Part shown: piece after piece, positions 1 to 11,470 of the stretch
Layout of the letters: each line of letters begins with the position of its first letter
How positions within the stretch are numbered: position 1 is the stretch's first letter
Source: Apostichopus japonicus
Lineage: Eukaryota; Echinodermata; Holothuroidea; Aspidochirotida; Stichopodidae
Direction of reading: 5' to 3'
NCBI RefSeq assembly: GCF_037975245.1
Contig: NC_092569.1
Coordinates: 26,467,168-26,531,167 of the forward strand
DNA: 64,000 nucleotides
Translations under genes and position numbers: made by a program
Notes under the pieces: model-generated
What the model was told of the DNA's origin: nothing
The model's input: only the letters and a program-made list of their open reading frames with translations
Databases searched by the model: none

Positions 1-235
1 GTTTACCAATCCTATGTAATCATCTTTACCCAACTGATGTAATCATAAACTGTTTACCAATCTTATGTAATCATCCTTACCAAACTGATGTAATCATAAA
101 CTGTTTATCAATCTTTTGTAATCATCCTTACCAAACTGATGTAATCATAAACTATTTACCAAATACCAATCTTATGTAATCATCCTTGCTAAACTGATAT
201 AATCATCAACTGTTAACCAATCTTATGAAGTACAT
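1..235. repeat. 51-bp tandem repeat, cut by the window edge
   Basis: About four and a half copies of a 51-bp unit lie here, with GTTTACC or GTTTATC at positions 1, 52 and 103. Each unit contains two related halves built around TATGTAATCAT and TGATGTAATCAT, so it is itself an internal dimer. Copies from about 155 onward are more diverged. The array probably continues to the left of the window. No coding frame is supported. Confidence 0.85.
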
Positions 236-744
236 AAAGAAGCCCTAATAATCATTGCCTGCTTACCGTGTTTACACAAATTAACTTTGAACTAATCTCA
301 ACATCACCTAAACGGATGGTTACCATAAATTCATTTTCATTGGGCTAATCTCAACATGACTAAAACCGATGGTTACAATGAATGCATTATCATTTCTACC
401 CATCCAGTTTGACTATTTCACAATTAATAGGTTACTTCTCAATGGGGTTCTCCAGCCATCCCCATGAGCCAACAGAGGGTGCTGTCACAAGATCTTACCT
501 AGTTTCCTGAACTTGACAAGCTGCAGTCTCAGACTGTATATCACACCGGTACTGTGAGCTGATCACTAATAGTATATATATACAACTTCCTTTTAGTTAT
601 TGAAGTAGACAGGTTTTTGAAACATTTATTCAAAGTTAGAAGTCAAACTAATTTTTTAAACACCTTAACTTGTTGCATTTTAAAATCCTTTTTTTATAAA
701 CCTTGAACTAGTCAATTACCAAGCATGTGTGTATCCAAGCTTAC
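236..744. other. Intergenic stretch, nothing recognised
   Basis: No open frame, TIR or RNA gene is seen. One pair of splice-like signals on the minus strand (acceptor near 552, donor near 498) was examined and set aside because its phase does not fit the candidate exon next to it. Confidence 0.5.
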
Positions 745-830
745 CTGGCGAGTGTGAACGTGATTCAGGAATAATATCACAGTCCCCTTTGTCAAAATGC
801 AAGAGAGCCCCTTCCTCTGCTGGAAAGTCT
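745..830 (-). CDS. Possible internal exon of a neighbouring gene, SH3-like
   Basis: On the minus strand an 86-nt open segment is bounded by AG (at 831-832) and a good GTAAGC donor (739-744). One frame is open throughout and reads DFPAEEGALLHFDKGD followed by CDIIPESRS. The pattern 'aEEgaLLhFdKGD' resembles the start of SH3 domains, where an acidic loop is followed by L-x-F-x-K-G-D. The frame is entered in phase 1 and left in phase 1. The segment lies 3' of the FReD gene's stop codon and poly(A) signal, so it would belong to a different minus-strand gene with other exons off the window. The polypyrimidine tract before the acceptor is weak and a second frame is also open, so this is only a candidate. 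Confidence 0.3.
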
Positions 831-1514
831 CTACCAATCAATTCTCAATAAACATCGAACATTAATATGTACATAGTAATTCAAATGGAATACAGAGAGT
901 CAAGATAATAAGTAAAGTCTGTGTAAAACACTGTTATGCAATAAACTGTTTGGGTAGACTATGCATAAAGGCTAGGAAAATATTACAGTGCATTTGATTC
1001 AGCAATACAACCTTTTAAGATGTATTTTTTTTGTGAGAAATGCATGTTGAGAATTCCAATAGGCTATCCCATCCATCCCATGACGTGATATGGGTAACTA
1101 CTCTTATTGAGAACACGTATCTGAACTTATACCTGTGCAAACAATATTAGTATATATATATTATTTCAGGACTGATAACAATACATAAGAATGTGTGTGT
1201 GTCTGCACTTGTTTTGTATTCCGACTGAGGGCTTGAACAAAGAAATTGCGGAAAATTTCTATTGTTAATGGATATTGATAAAGTTAGGGTAACATGAACT
1301 TGAAGAGTGGAAGAAACAACGGGGTCCTCAGTCAGAATGTAAAACACACCTGGGTGTATGTGTCTGTTTAGAGTAGTTTTGAGGAGGCTGTGTACATGGA
1401 GGGGGGGGGAGGGGATGAAATATGGGTTATCTGTAACATTTCTGTTTGCTGATATGGATGATATATTTGCTGAACTCCAGTGTGTTTGTTAGTTTTGATC
1501 CTCTAATCAAGTAC
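831..1514. other. Intergenic, downstream of the FReD gene
   Basis: This lies between the candidate exon at 745-830 and the FReD poly(A) signal. It contains a short (TA)n tract near 1150 and a G-rich tract near 1402-1416. The open frame at 1147-1347 has no recognisable similarity and no splice context, and I do not call it a gene. Confidence 0.5.
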
Positions 1515-1520
1515 TTTATT
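1515..1520 (-). terminator. Poly(A) signal AATAAA of the FReD gene
   Basis: The plus strand reads TTTATT, giving AATAAA on the gene's strand only 14 nt after its TAG stop. If used, cleavage would fall near 1490-1505 and the 3' UTR would be only about 30-45 nt. No other canonical signal is as close. Confidence 0.5.
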
Positions 1521-1534
1521 GGAAAGAACTATAT

Positions 1535-1800
1535 CTAGACGGGTCTTATCTTCATTTCTGTGTATTTGATGTTATATTGACCTCCAGGTAGATCATGCCA
1601 CTTTATGCTTGATTCATCATCTGTTGCCATATAGTTACCATTGAGGTTAGATGTTGCACAGTTCTTGTACCACCAGGCACCATGGTTAGTAACAGCACAG
1701 TTAGTACTGTCAGCTATATCATTGTCCCTGTCAAAGGTACTGAAGGCAGAGTTAAGATGAGAACTCAAAGCATAACCACCAGGGTGACCTCCATCTGTGT
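1535..1800 (-). CDS. FReD gene, last exon (C-terminal third of fibrinogen domain)
   Basis: The exon starts after a TTAATTCACAG acceptor, is entered in phase 1 (the G comes from the previous exon) and ends in TAG at 1535-1537. It encodes the P subdomain of a fibrinogen C-terminal globe. The calcium-site signature FSTFDRDNDI is followed by the last disulphide pair: one Cys in NCAV, the other in WWYKNCATSNLNG. The chain ends with the family's usual EMKIRP, one Val before the stop. All hallmark residues of this part of the family are present and there is no internal stop. The preceding glycine-rich piece (DTDGGHPGGYALSSHLN) joins naturally to the SGNA end of the exon at 8543-8807. Recognition as FReD is secure; assignment to a named subfamily is not possible. 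Confidence 0.93.
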
Positions 1801-1920
1801 CTGTGAATTAAACAAGTAAAAATATTACATTAAACTACAATCAATCACAATTAAGGGACCTATCACAATATAGACACATTAAACAATTAGTAAATATGAT
1901 TGGATATATGTTGCATCTGT

Positions 1921-4850
1921 AGAGTGACATCTCTACATATCACTACACAACAGAACATTTGTGCTTAATCTCTGTGACAGTCTACATCACATATCACAGT
2001 TGTATTTGAGTTATGTTATATCTCAGCATATCACTATTAGGAAGTTGTGCTTGTCTTTGTGTGATGACTCAGCATGTCACTGTAAGAACATTATGCTTGG
2101 TTTATGTGATGTCTTATCATATCACTGTCTGTCTTTATGCTTGGTCTCTGTGATGTATTAGCATATCACTGTCAGTCACTTTGCTTGATTCTGTGATGTC
2201 TTAGCATATCTCTGTCAGTCATTATGCCTATTTTATGAGCTGTCGGTAATGATGCTAGTATTATGTGATGTCTAAGCATGTCACTGTGTCATTATGCTTG
2301 GTTTATGTGATGTCTTAGCAAATCACTGTCTGTCGTTATGCTTGGCTTCTGTGTTGTCTTAGCATATCACTGTCTGTTGTTATGCTTGGTTTATGTGATG
2401 TCTTAGCATATCACTGTCTGTCGTTATGCTTGGTTTATGTGATGTCTTAGCATATCACTGTCTGTCGTTATGCTTGGCTTCTGTGTTGTCTTATCATATC
2501 ACTGTCTGTTGTTATGCTTGGTTTATGTGATGTCTTAGCATATCACTGTATGTCATTATGCTTGGTTTATGTGATGTCTTATCATATCACAGTATGTCGT
2601 TATGCTTGGTTTATGTGATGTCTTATCATATCACTGTCTGTCTTTATGCTTGGTTTATGTGATGTCTTAGCATATCACTGTCTGTCGTTATGCTTGGTTT
2701 ATGTGATGTCTTAGCAAATCACTGTCTGTCGTTATGCTTGGCTTCTGTGTTGTCTTAGCATATCACTGTCTGTTGTTATGCTTGGTTTATACGATGTCTT
2801 AGCATATCACTGTATGTCGTTATGCTTGGTTTATGTGATGTCTTATCATATCACAGTATGTCGTTATGCTTGGTTTATGTGATGTCTTATCATATCACTG
2901 TCTGTCTTTATGCTTGGTTTATGTGATGTCTTAGCATATCACTGTCTGTCGTTATGCTTGGTTTATGTGATGTCTTAGCAAATCACTGTCTGTCGTTATG
3001 CTTGGCTTCTGTGTTGTCTTAGCATATCACTGTCTGTTGTTATGCTTGGTTTATACGATGTCTTAGCATATCACTGTATGTCGTTATGCTTGGTTTTTGT
3101 GATGTCTTAGCATATCACTGTCTGTCATTATGCTTGGTTTATGTGATGTCTTATCATATCACTGTCTGTCGTTATGCATGGTTTATGTGATGTCTTAGCA
3201 TATCACTGTATGTCGTTATGCTTGGTTTATGTGATGTCTTAGCATATCACTGTCTGTCATTATGCTTGGTTTATGTGATGTCTTAGCAAATCACTGTCTG
3301 TCGTTATGCTTGGCTTCTGTGTTGTCTTATCATATCACTGTCTGTCGTTATGCTTGGTTTATACGATGTCTTATCATACCACTGTCTGTCGTTATGCTTT
3401 GTTTCTGTGATGTCTTAGCATATCACTGTCTGTCATTATGCTTGGTTTATGTGATGTCTTAGCAAATCACTGTCTGTCGTTATGCTTGGTTTATGTGATG
3501 TCTTAGCATATCACTGTCTGTCGTTATGCTTGGCTTCTGTGTTGTCTTATCATATCACTGTCTGTTGTTATGCTTGGTTTATGTGATGTCTTAGCATATC
3601 ACTGTATGTCATTATGCTTGGTTTATGTGATGTCTTATCATATCACAGTATGTCGTTATGCTTGGTTTATGTGATGTCTTATCATATCACTGTCTGTCTT
3701 TATGCTTGGTTTATGTGATGTCTTAGCATATCACTGTCTGTCGTTATGCTTGGTTTATGTGATGTCTTAGCAAATCACTGTCTGTCGTTATGCTTGGCTT
3801 CTGTGTTGTCTTAGCATATCACTGTCTGTTGTTATGCTTGGTTTATACGATGTCTTAGCATATCACTGTATGTCGTTATGCTTGGTTTATGTGATGTCTT
3901 ATCATATCACAGTATGTCGTTATGCTTGGTTTATGTGATGTCTTATCATATCACTGTCTGTCTTTATGCTTGGTTTATGTGATGTCTTAGCATATCACTG
4001 TCTGTCGTTATGCTTGGTTTATGTGATGTCTTAGCAAATCACTGTCTGTCGTTATGCTTGGCTTCTGTGTTGTCTTAGCATATCACTGTCTGTTGTTATG
4101 CTTGGTTTATACGATGTCTTAGCATATCACTGTATGTCGTTATGCTTGGTTTTTGTGATGTCTTAGCATATCACTGTCTGTCATTATGCTTGGTTTATGT
4201 GATGTCTTATCATATCACTGTCTGTCGTTATGCATGGTTTATGTGATGTCTTAGCATATCACTGTATGTCGTTATGCTTGGTTTATGTGATGTCTTAGCA
4301 TATCACTGTCTGTCATTATGCTTGGTTTATGTGATGTCTTAGCAAATCACTGTCTGTCGTTATGCTTGGCTTCTGTGTTGTCTTATCATATCACTGTCTG
4401 TCGTTATGCTTGGTTTATACGATGTCTTATCATACCACTGTCTGTCGTTATGCTTTGTTTCTGTGATGTCTTAGCATATCACTGTCTGTCATTATGCTTG
4501 GTTTATGTGATGTCTTAGCAAATCACTGTCTGTCATTATGCTTGGTTTATGTGATGTCTTATCATATCACTGTATGTCGTTATGCTTGGTTTATGTGATG
4601 TCTTATCATATCACAGTATGTCGTTATGCTTGGATTATGTGATGTCTTATCATATCACTGTTTGTCGTTTTGCTTGGATTATGTGATGTCTTATGATATC
4701 TCTGTCAGTCATTATGCTTTGTTTCTGTGATGTCTTAGCATATGTGTCATTACGCTTGGTTTTTGTGTTGTCTTGGCATATCACTGTCTGTCGTTATGCC
4801 TTTTTTTCTGTGATGTCTTAGCATATCATGGTCTGTCCTTAAATGTGACC
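1921..4850. repeat. 44-bp tandem array with a 1,056-bp higher-order unit
   Basis: About 65 copies of a 44-bp unit built around ATGTCTTAGCATATCACTG and TCGTTATGCTTGG. Copies from 1921 to about 2290 are degenerate; the rest are very regular. A block of 24 units is repeated exactly 1,056 bp apart: for example the TTATACGATG variants at about 2786 and 3842, and at about 3050 and 4106. A shorter 264-bp (6-unit) period is nested inside. The repeat lies in the last FReD intron. Since 44 is not a multiple of three, the two identical 66-residue open frames at 3262 and 4318 are echoes of the duplication, not genes. Confidence 0.95.
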
Positions 4851-5466
4851 TATATGATATCTCACAGCTCTTAACATCAATAAACTTTAATAGTTTTTTT
4901 TTAACTGTAATTTTATATTGAAACATATTAATCAACCCAGGAACCATAGTGTAAGTTAATCCAATAACTGTTTATCCTGCTTCTTAGGACTAGTACTGTA
5001 GACCAGCTAAGATCTATTACCTTACTAATCACATTTTAATTATTATAATGATAGCAAATGATTTCTCACTGAATTATCTGGATTTTTATGCCTTGTTTAT
5101 GTAGCAATGTAACAGGAAGGAATATTCTCAGGCAAATATTGCGGTGACTAGTCGACACCCACCCACTCTGGGGTGAAGATGGCAGAAGAAAGGAGTTGGG
5201 TTAATCCAATACATGTTCAAGGTTTGCTCCTACAAACTAAGTCAGCAATTAATGAGATATCATATAGGTCACATTTAAGGACAGACCATGATATGCTGAG
5301 ACATCACTTGAAACAAGCATACAGACTGACAGTGATATGCCAAGAAATTACATGAACCAAGCATTATGACTGACAGTGATATGCTAAGACATCACAGAAA
5401 CAAAGCATAATGACTGACAGAGATATGCTATGACATCACAGAAACCAAGCATAACGTTATGCTTGG
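4810..5466. repeat. Inverted arm of the 44-bp array with a perfect palindrome
   Basis: The segment at about 5250-5445 is the reverse complement of the end of the 44-bp array and its right flank (about 4810-4865): the same 'dispersed' tail plus three or four units, now on the other strand. It ends at 5445-5466 in a perfect 22-bp palindrome centred on AACGTT, after which units run in the original orientation again (about 5467-5550). The DNA could fold into a large hairpin or cruciform. Confidence 0.85.
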
Positions 5467-5960
5467 ATTTATTGTGCTTTGTTTCTGTGATGTCTTACAC
5501 ATCGCTGCCTGTCATTATGCAGGGTTTCTGTGATGTCTTAGCATATAAGTGTTAATCCTTGTATGTGATCTATTTGATATATCACAGCTCGTTACAACAA
5601 TAAACTTAATATATTTAAACATATTAATTAACCCAGGAACCATAGTGTAAGTTAATCCAATAACTGTATATCCTGCTTCTTAGGACTAGTATAGACCAGC
5701 CAAGAGCTATTACCTTACTAATCACATTTTAATTATTATAATGATAGCAAATGATTTCTTACTGAATTATCTGGATTTTTATGCCTTGTTAATGTAGCAA
5801 TGTAACAGGAAGGCATATTCTCAGGCAAATATAGTGGTGACTAGTCGATACCTACCCACTCTGGAGTGAAGATGGCAGAAGAAAGGAGTTGGGTTAATCC
5901 AATATCTGTTCAAGGTTTGCTCCTACAAACTAAGACGGCAGTTAATAGGATCATAGCTGA
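4856..5960. repeat. Direct duplication, about 720-bp offset
   Basis: About 4856-5250 and 5580-5960 are two copies of the same sequence in the same orientation, sharing long runs such as AACCCAGGAACCATAGTG and GAAAGGAGTTGGGTTAATCC. Identity is roughly 90 per cent by eye. Between the copies lies the inverted arm of the 44-bp array. The open frame at 5173-5355 starts in the first copy and runs into inverted repeat units, so it is not treated as a gene. Confidence 0.85.
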
Positions 5961-5966
5961 TTGATG

Positions 5967-8542
5967 CACTAGCTGAAATTGAAACGACCAACCCAGCTCC
6001 CACCCTTTTAAATTTCAAACAGCTAATGATGCCGCTGTTAAAACAAGTTTCCTCCAAAAGTGTCATATTTAAAAACAAGAGCATCAATGACGCAGTATCT
6101 CAATACTGGAAGGTTTAATTTTGATTCCTAATTTCAAATCTTTGCTCTGTCTCTACAATTATCAATCATGGTACAACAAATATATAACTTGCATTTTTGC
6201 TACTTTGCCACGAATAGTCTCTGCAGGTTACACTTTATCCTGCTAGTCTTGCCTTTAGCGCTCATTGCCTGTTAGTCGAAAGAACGACGTTGCAAGGTTT
6301 AGTAATGTCATAGAATATTTAAGAACTTGTTTTTTATGTGGTATCCTTCATCTTGGGTCAGTCTCTGTTGGACTTTTTGGTCATATAGTCTGACATCAAT
6401 GACAACGGCCAAATTAGAAGAGGCGAACAACTCGACCAGATTCTTGATGCCTGCCTTAAGAGCTAGGCCTATTGACCTACTGTATGTTACTGTAGACTGC
6501 AGTGGTGACTACCATCAAAACTGTGTCCACTTCTAGATATCAAAACAACCCACGTTTTTCCATCTCAATTTTTCTGACATGAAGATTTCATGGATTTATG
6601 ACTTGGAAAAATAATGTAAAAGAAGATTACAAGTTTTTATATGCAAGTGATGGGTGGCCTCTTCCTCCCCTAATAGCCACCTCAGTTCCTCTCCATTTTG
6701 TTATTTTATTTTAATTCTTTGTACATTTGATGTCAAACATTACAGGTTCAAAAGAAAGCTAAACATACTTCTTATAACCTTATACATCTTATATCCTTAT
6801 AAATAAAACATAACCTTATACAATTTTTATAGTCTTATAAAGTTGTGATGCTATGGCCGGCTCCTCTTTTATACGTACCCATCAACAAACTTACCCTGGT
6901 CCTTCCTAGGAAGAGCTGTCTGAACACCAGTACAATGCTAATGTGGCTATCACTGAAAGCCTAATAGACCTAGGGGGCCTAGGCTAGGCCTATATATATT
7001 TTTTTTTAAATGCACTAGGCCTACAGTAAGTAGCCTTCAGAAATACAAGAATGTGTATACGTAATTATACAAAATACATGAAGGGCAATCAAACAAACTT
7101 ATCATGGCCCTTGCTCTGAAAAGCTACCTGAACACCAGTACTATCCTTAAATGGAGGTTACAAAAACGAAGGCCTGATATAAAATGCACTTATATGTAAT
7201 TAGCATGCAATACACTACACCTGGCACCCCTAACTACAATACAAAAATTGGTCGCGAGGGTAGCCATTTTCGTATATCTAACATGTAGCTGCCATGAGTC
7301 ATAGCCAATCTGCTACAAAACAGACTTGGGGGCGGGGCTTAATCATCAAAAACGGACCTTTTTACTAAAAGTAGGGGCGGCAGCTCAGTGTTGTTTTAAG
7401 AAAGAAAAATCATTTAAACATCAAATAAAGCAAATAAAAGCCATAAAATGTCATATACAACTGGTAAAATTCTTATTAATACCTACCTGTAAACAACAAA
7501 TGAAAGTTTAAAATGTTAATAAAATATATAATACATAGGACCCTGTCTTAGACGATACCACTGTTGACAGACAATTCTATTCTATTCTCTTTCATAAAAC
7601 ATAAGTTTTGGAGCGTGTGCAAATATGGGTTGTTTAAACTGGATTTCAGACCAAATTGGCCCGATTTGGACATAAATCGGTGAAAAAGTCATAGAATGAG
7701 ATAAAATTCTCGAATAAAAAATAGTAACTTTTGTTGGCCTATATGATATATGCTTGCTCTGAAAATTCCAGAGAAAAAGAACTTTATATGAAGACGCTGA
7801 AAAATTTTTAAGAGAGGAGAGAGTCCCACTTACTGTTACAATATCTCTATACATGTAATGTATTGAGATAAAAAATGGTCACAAAGGGAACAAGTAGCCT
7901 ACAATAGAGTAATGAATTGAAAGGTTTGCTTAGACTTGTAGACTTCACGGCATGGTTCAGACACGGAAATGGATTTCATTTTACCTATAATAAGGCTAAA
8001 ATTATTATCATGTGTAATAAAGAAACATGACATAGATCCTTACTACAAAACTGGACATTTCACCATTTAGCAACACAAATTTTATTGCAAACCAAATAAA
8101 AATGTAATCCATATATTCCATCACGGTTATGGCAGGATATTTTCATTCATGCAATAATCTTAAAACCACTTGCCACCATCCCCATCCATAAAGTAACATA
8201 CCCTGCCTCTCCACCCTCCCACTGCTACAATAACTGAAAAAAGTGTCTTTAAAAAATGTCTATCGCCTTGAAAATGCTTGTTAATGTATTTATGACCTCC
8301 GTAAAATTCTTACCACAGCTAAAGTTGCATGCCAATGAACTTCCCTGGTAATCTAGGTCCATGGGTGACTACTTGGGTTGCTTAAAACAATGAAGGTCAT
8401 GCAGCTGGCTTCCCTAAAGAATGAACATAACACAACCAATATACTTACCGAGTATATTATGAAAGAAATAGAACAAGACATTTAATAGTACAGTGAAGTT
8501 GTATACAACAAACACAGCGAGAAACCTATAGTTTGGACATAC
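5967..8542. other. Last FReD intron, remainder
   Basis: This is intron sequence between the duplicated block and the exon at 8543. A loose repeat of about 90 bp around CTGAACACCAGTAC occurs near 6915 and 7130. GGGGGCCTAGGCTAGGCC-type palindromic sequence lies near 6972-6992. Open frames at 6327, 7326 and 7582 show no known family features. No further exon was found. Confidence 0.5.
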
Positions 8543-8807
8543 CTGCATTTCCACTGTAATTTCCCAGTTTAGACAGTTTGTAATTGTCACTTTCATCGTT
8601 GATCTGGAAAGAGTCAAACTTTGCGTAGTATGGAGCTCTATCTTTGTTCACCATGTCGATCCGAAGTTGATATTTACCTTGATTGGTGAGGTAATACAGC
8701 TTATCATTTCCCAACCAAAACTCATGGTCCAACTCACCAAAGCCTTCCTTATAGCTGGTCCAGTTACGATAGAATTCAACGGAACCATTAACACGACGTT
8801 GAAAGAC
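8543..8807 (-). CDS. FReD gene, central exon of fibrinogen domain
   Basis: A TATATACAG acceptor leads into GTC TTT CAA (phase 0), and the exon ends in GCAG followed by a GTATGT donor (phase 1). It starts VFQRRVNGSVEFYRNW, the canonical continuation of the GGGWT that ends the upstream exon. It then carries the conserved GFGELDHEFWLGNDKL block and the KYQLRIDM strand, and ends at YSGNA. Possible N-glycosylation sites are NGS, NWT and NYS. There are 88 codons with no stop or frameshift. The long open frame seen here on the minus strand (8526-8732) covers only part of the exon because it begins at an internal Met and runs past the donor. Confidence 0.95.
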
Positions 8808-9855
8808 CTGTATATAATGTAAGAACGAAAAGAATAATTTTAATAATTATAAAGAATAAATTTATTTCAATAACATTTTCACTGAGAAGTGGACTGTATT
8901 CCTTCTATTACATAAGCAAATGATGACCTCTGAATGAAGCAGTACTTGACAATGTTCCAAACTGAAGTCCTACACTCTCACCTGTAATTTACCCTTCTGT
9001 CAGTGGCATGGGATTCCCACATAGTATCTACAGACTGGTTATTATCCGAAACAGTACTCGCCAACCTTTGAGACCCACATGCCAGGATCATCCATGAGGA
9101 TTGAGCCAGCACCCACCGGACCCCCCCCCCCCCCCCCCCCCCCGAATAGATGCTCTAAAAGCTAGTTTGGTCTTTGGACTTCATGTTTAGTAAAAGAAAC
9201 AAAACTTTAGATAAATCTTCTAACGTCTAGAAAAAACCAGCGACCCACCAAAACTGATTTTTTGTGACCCACAATTTCATCATCTACTTTTCAATCAATA
9301 CTTGGAAGGATTGGTAAAGGTGAGACCCTACCTTAAAATCAGAACGCATTGAAGTTTCCATGAGGCAGTGAGCTGTATATTTAGGGAATCTAGTACATGA
9401 AGCATTTCTTAGGATATCATGCTAACAAGGCCTCAGATTCCACACATTGTTGTATCTTTCACTGACATAAAAGGACCACTACATTAAACTAACCTAGAAT
9501 GTGTGTGACGTTGTACCTGAACTGACTTAAATTGCAAAGTGAATTTCACCTTCTACCATAGTTGATTGTACACACACCAGGACAGAAAACTGTTTAACTG
9601 CTGTCTGTGTGTGTAATGTAGATAATTAGACCACTGTTGGATATTGTTGCTTAAATATATTAACTCTGTCCCATTACAAATAATGGAATCTTATTGTCAA
9701 ACTTCCACACTATTCATTTGGAAGAGAAACATTCTGAAAGATTTTGAGCTCAACTCTGGGTTTGTATTGAAATGCCCAATTCTTCATTTCCCCTTTGATG
9801 ATTATTTCAACAAATCTAAAATGACCTCATTATTTGAGAGAAAGAGCCTAATATC
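8808..9855. other. FReD intron, flank of the satellite array
   Basis: No exon or RNA gene is recognised. An uninterrupted C run of more than 20 bases lies at about 9120-9143 and is a likely assembly or polymorphism hotspot. The open frame at 9644-9859 has no recognisable feature. Confidence 0.55.
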
Positions 9856-10262
9856 GTGACAGGCAGATTGCTTTCGTAATAAAACTATAAATTTATATCA
9901 AGTGAGCAACACATCAACTCTGAAATTCCCCAATTTATAGATACTGTAATCAAACACTGTAATAACCACAAATGGACTGGAACTGTAGGTTCAAAATTAA
10001 TCAAGAAAATTAAGATTCAAAGGAAGATGCAAAGACCAATGGGAAGAATATCAATGTACTGCTACCGTCTGCATGGTTTCATTAGAGTAATTACCATAAG
10101 TTTATTGAGTTGGAACTTGTTTCTAATTCCAGAGGATGCTGAAAGGTTTATTTGATTCTGACAAATTCACTGCCATTGCAAATGTATAGATAGGAACAGA
10201 GCCCATCACCCTTGCGTCACAAACTACTTCCATACCACAGTGATTCTGCTGACCAGTTTGAA
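9856..10262. repeat. Flanking duplicated segment, left copy
   Basis: About 400 bp beginning GTGACAGGCAGATTGC match 38822-39235 in the same orientation at roughly 90 per cent by eye. This copy abuts the left edge of the 77-bp array; the other lies just upstream (in gene sense) of the first FReD exon. Both contain a minus-strand frame ending with the residues FAMAVNLSE..NK.FSILWN and a stop. Confidence 0.85.
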
Positions 10263-10264
10263 AT

Positions 10265-10426
10265 CGTAAGTACACATATACAACATATCTGTAGGATGTC
10301 ATACTAGACTTACCGTCCATCCTCCTCCGTCAGTCATATTATACATACATACAACATATCATCTTTACTATAGGATGTCATACTAGACTCACCGGCCATA
10401 CTCCTCCATCAGTCATATTATACATA
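10265..10426 (-). repeat. 77-bp exon-boundary satellite, leftmost two units
   Basis: Two units of the 77-bp satellite, cut off from the main array by the transposon at 10427-11468. Both keep the exon-derived block and a splice-donor sequence (GTAAGT in one, GTGAGT in the other on the minus strand). Strand is given as that of the parent gene. Confidence 0.85.
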
Positions 10427-11468
10427 TAGTCAAGTGGGGTAAAAAAAAACAATTTACCTAAAGTTTGCTCTAAAAATTGATGAGTAAGAGGTATTGTTTC
10501 GGTTCCAATGTTCAAGTGTGTGGAGTGGGATTCTCTTAAAGAGAATCTAACAAAAATAACTTTTTTGTAAATGGAAAGTGTCGTTTTTTGCGAAAAATGT
10601 TGTTTTTTTTTACCCCCAAAATTTGCTTAATTCGGGGTAAAAAAAAACAATGTCGGGGTAAAAAAAAAACAATGCTAGAAAACAGCTATTTTCGTCATGA
10701 ATGTATCTTAAAATCATGTTTGCATATAATTACATCTAAGTATGAGCTACTACCTTGACATGAAAAAGGAAAAAAATTGTGAAAACGTCTTAATTCGTAA
10801 TTATGGATGGCTCGTGTCATATGTCATGCTCAGCCATATTCATACTGTACAGTGTGTATATGATGCTACACAAATGTGGTGTAATATAGTAGAAACATTA
10901 GTGTTGAGCCAATTTCAGTTACTTCTGCCCAATTATTTAACATTTTTGACACATGACAGACATGAAAACTATTAACCTAACCTCTAAAATCAACATTATG
11001 GAAAAATTTATCCATTCGGGCAAAATAGGGAGTACATTGGAGCCGGAAAGTACTTGTTTTTTTTACCCCATTCGCATCATTTTTTGGGGGTAAAAAAAAA
11101 CAAGGCCCCCCCATGAAGCATGAATGAAGTTGGAGTAATTCTACCATGGGGGAGTGTAATATCACTAACTGCTATGCTGTAACTGCTGGAATAATCTCCA
11201 CATCATATAAGCTGGGTATGCAGGAGAAAGTTTCGGATATGTGGTACAAACTTCAAATTTTGCTAGTTTAGCATTCGCTTGATTCGATTAAGCGGTGACT
11301 GGCAGCGAAGTGACATAGGGTTCCAGAAATTATGTAATAATAAACTAGACATATAGGACTATCACCCAAAATAAATTGGAACTTTGGCTAAATATTCCCC
11401 TTCTATAAAAAGGGGTTGTTTTTTTTTACCCCAACTACCCCCTTGTTTTTTTTTACCCCAACTGACTA
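10427..11468. mobile_element. TIR transposon (non-autonomous) inside the satellite
   Basis: The ends form an inverted repeat, TAGTCAAGTGGGG on the left against TAGTCAGTTGGGG in reverse complement on the right, each followed by TAAAAAAAAACAA. Flanking TA dinucleotides, when collapsed to one, restore a satellite variant that exists elsewhere in the array (TTATACATACATACAAC), so this is an insertion with a TA target duplication. The motif GGGGTAAAAAAAAACAA recurs inside in both orientations (near 10636, 10655, 11060, 11090, 11410 and 11445). No transposase is encoded; the frames at 10742 and 10977 are short and unrecognised. A TA target suggests a Tc1/mariner-type mobiliser, but this is inference. 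Confidence 0.8.
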
Positions 11469-11470
11469 TA

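Noticed and set aside
499-551. Possible exon on the minus strand (CACAG acceptor, GTAAGA donor)
   Set aside because: The open frame needs an entry phase that does not match the exit phase of the candidate exon at 745-830, and the peptide is not recognisable.
3262-4518. Two identical 66-residue open frames (3262-3462 and 4318-4518)
   Set aside because: They are the same stretch of the 44-bp array 1,056 bp apart. The unit length is not a multiple of three and the frame has no family features.
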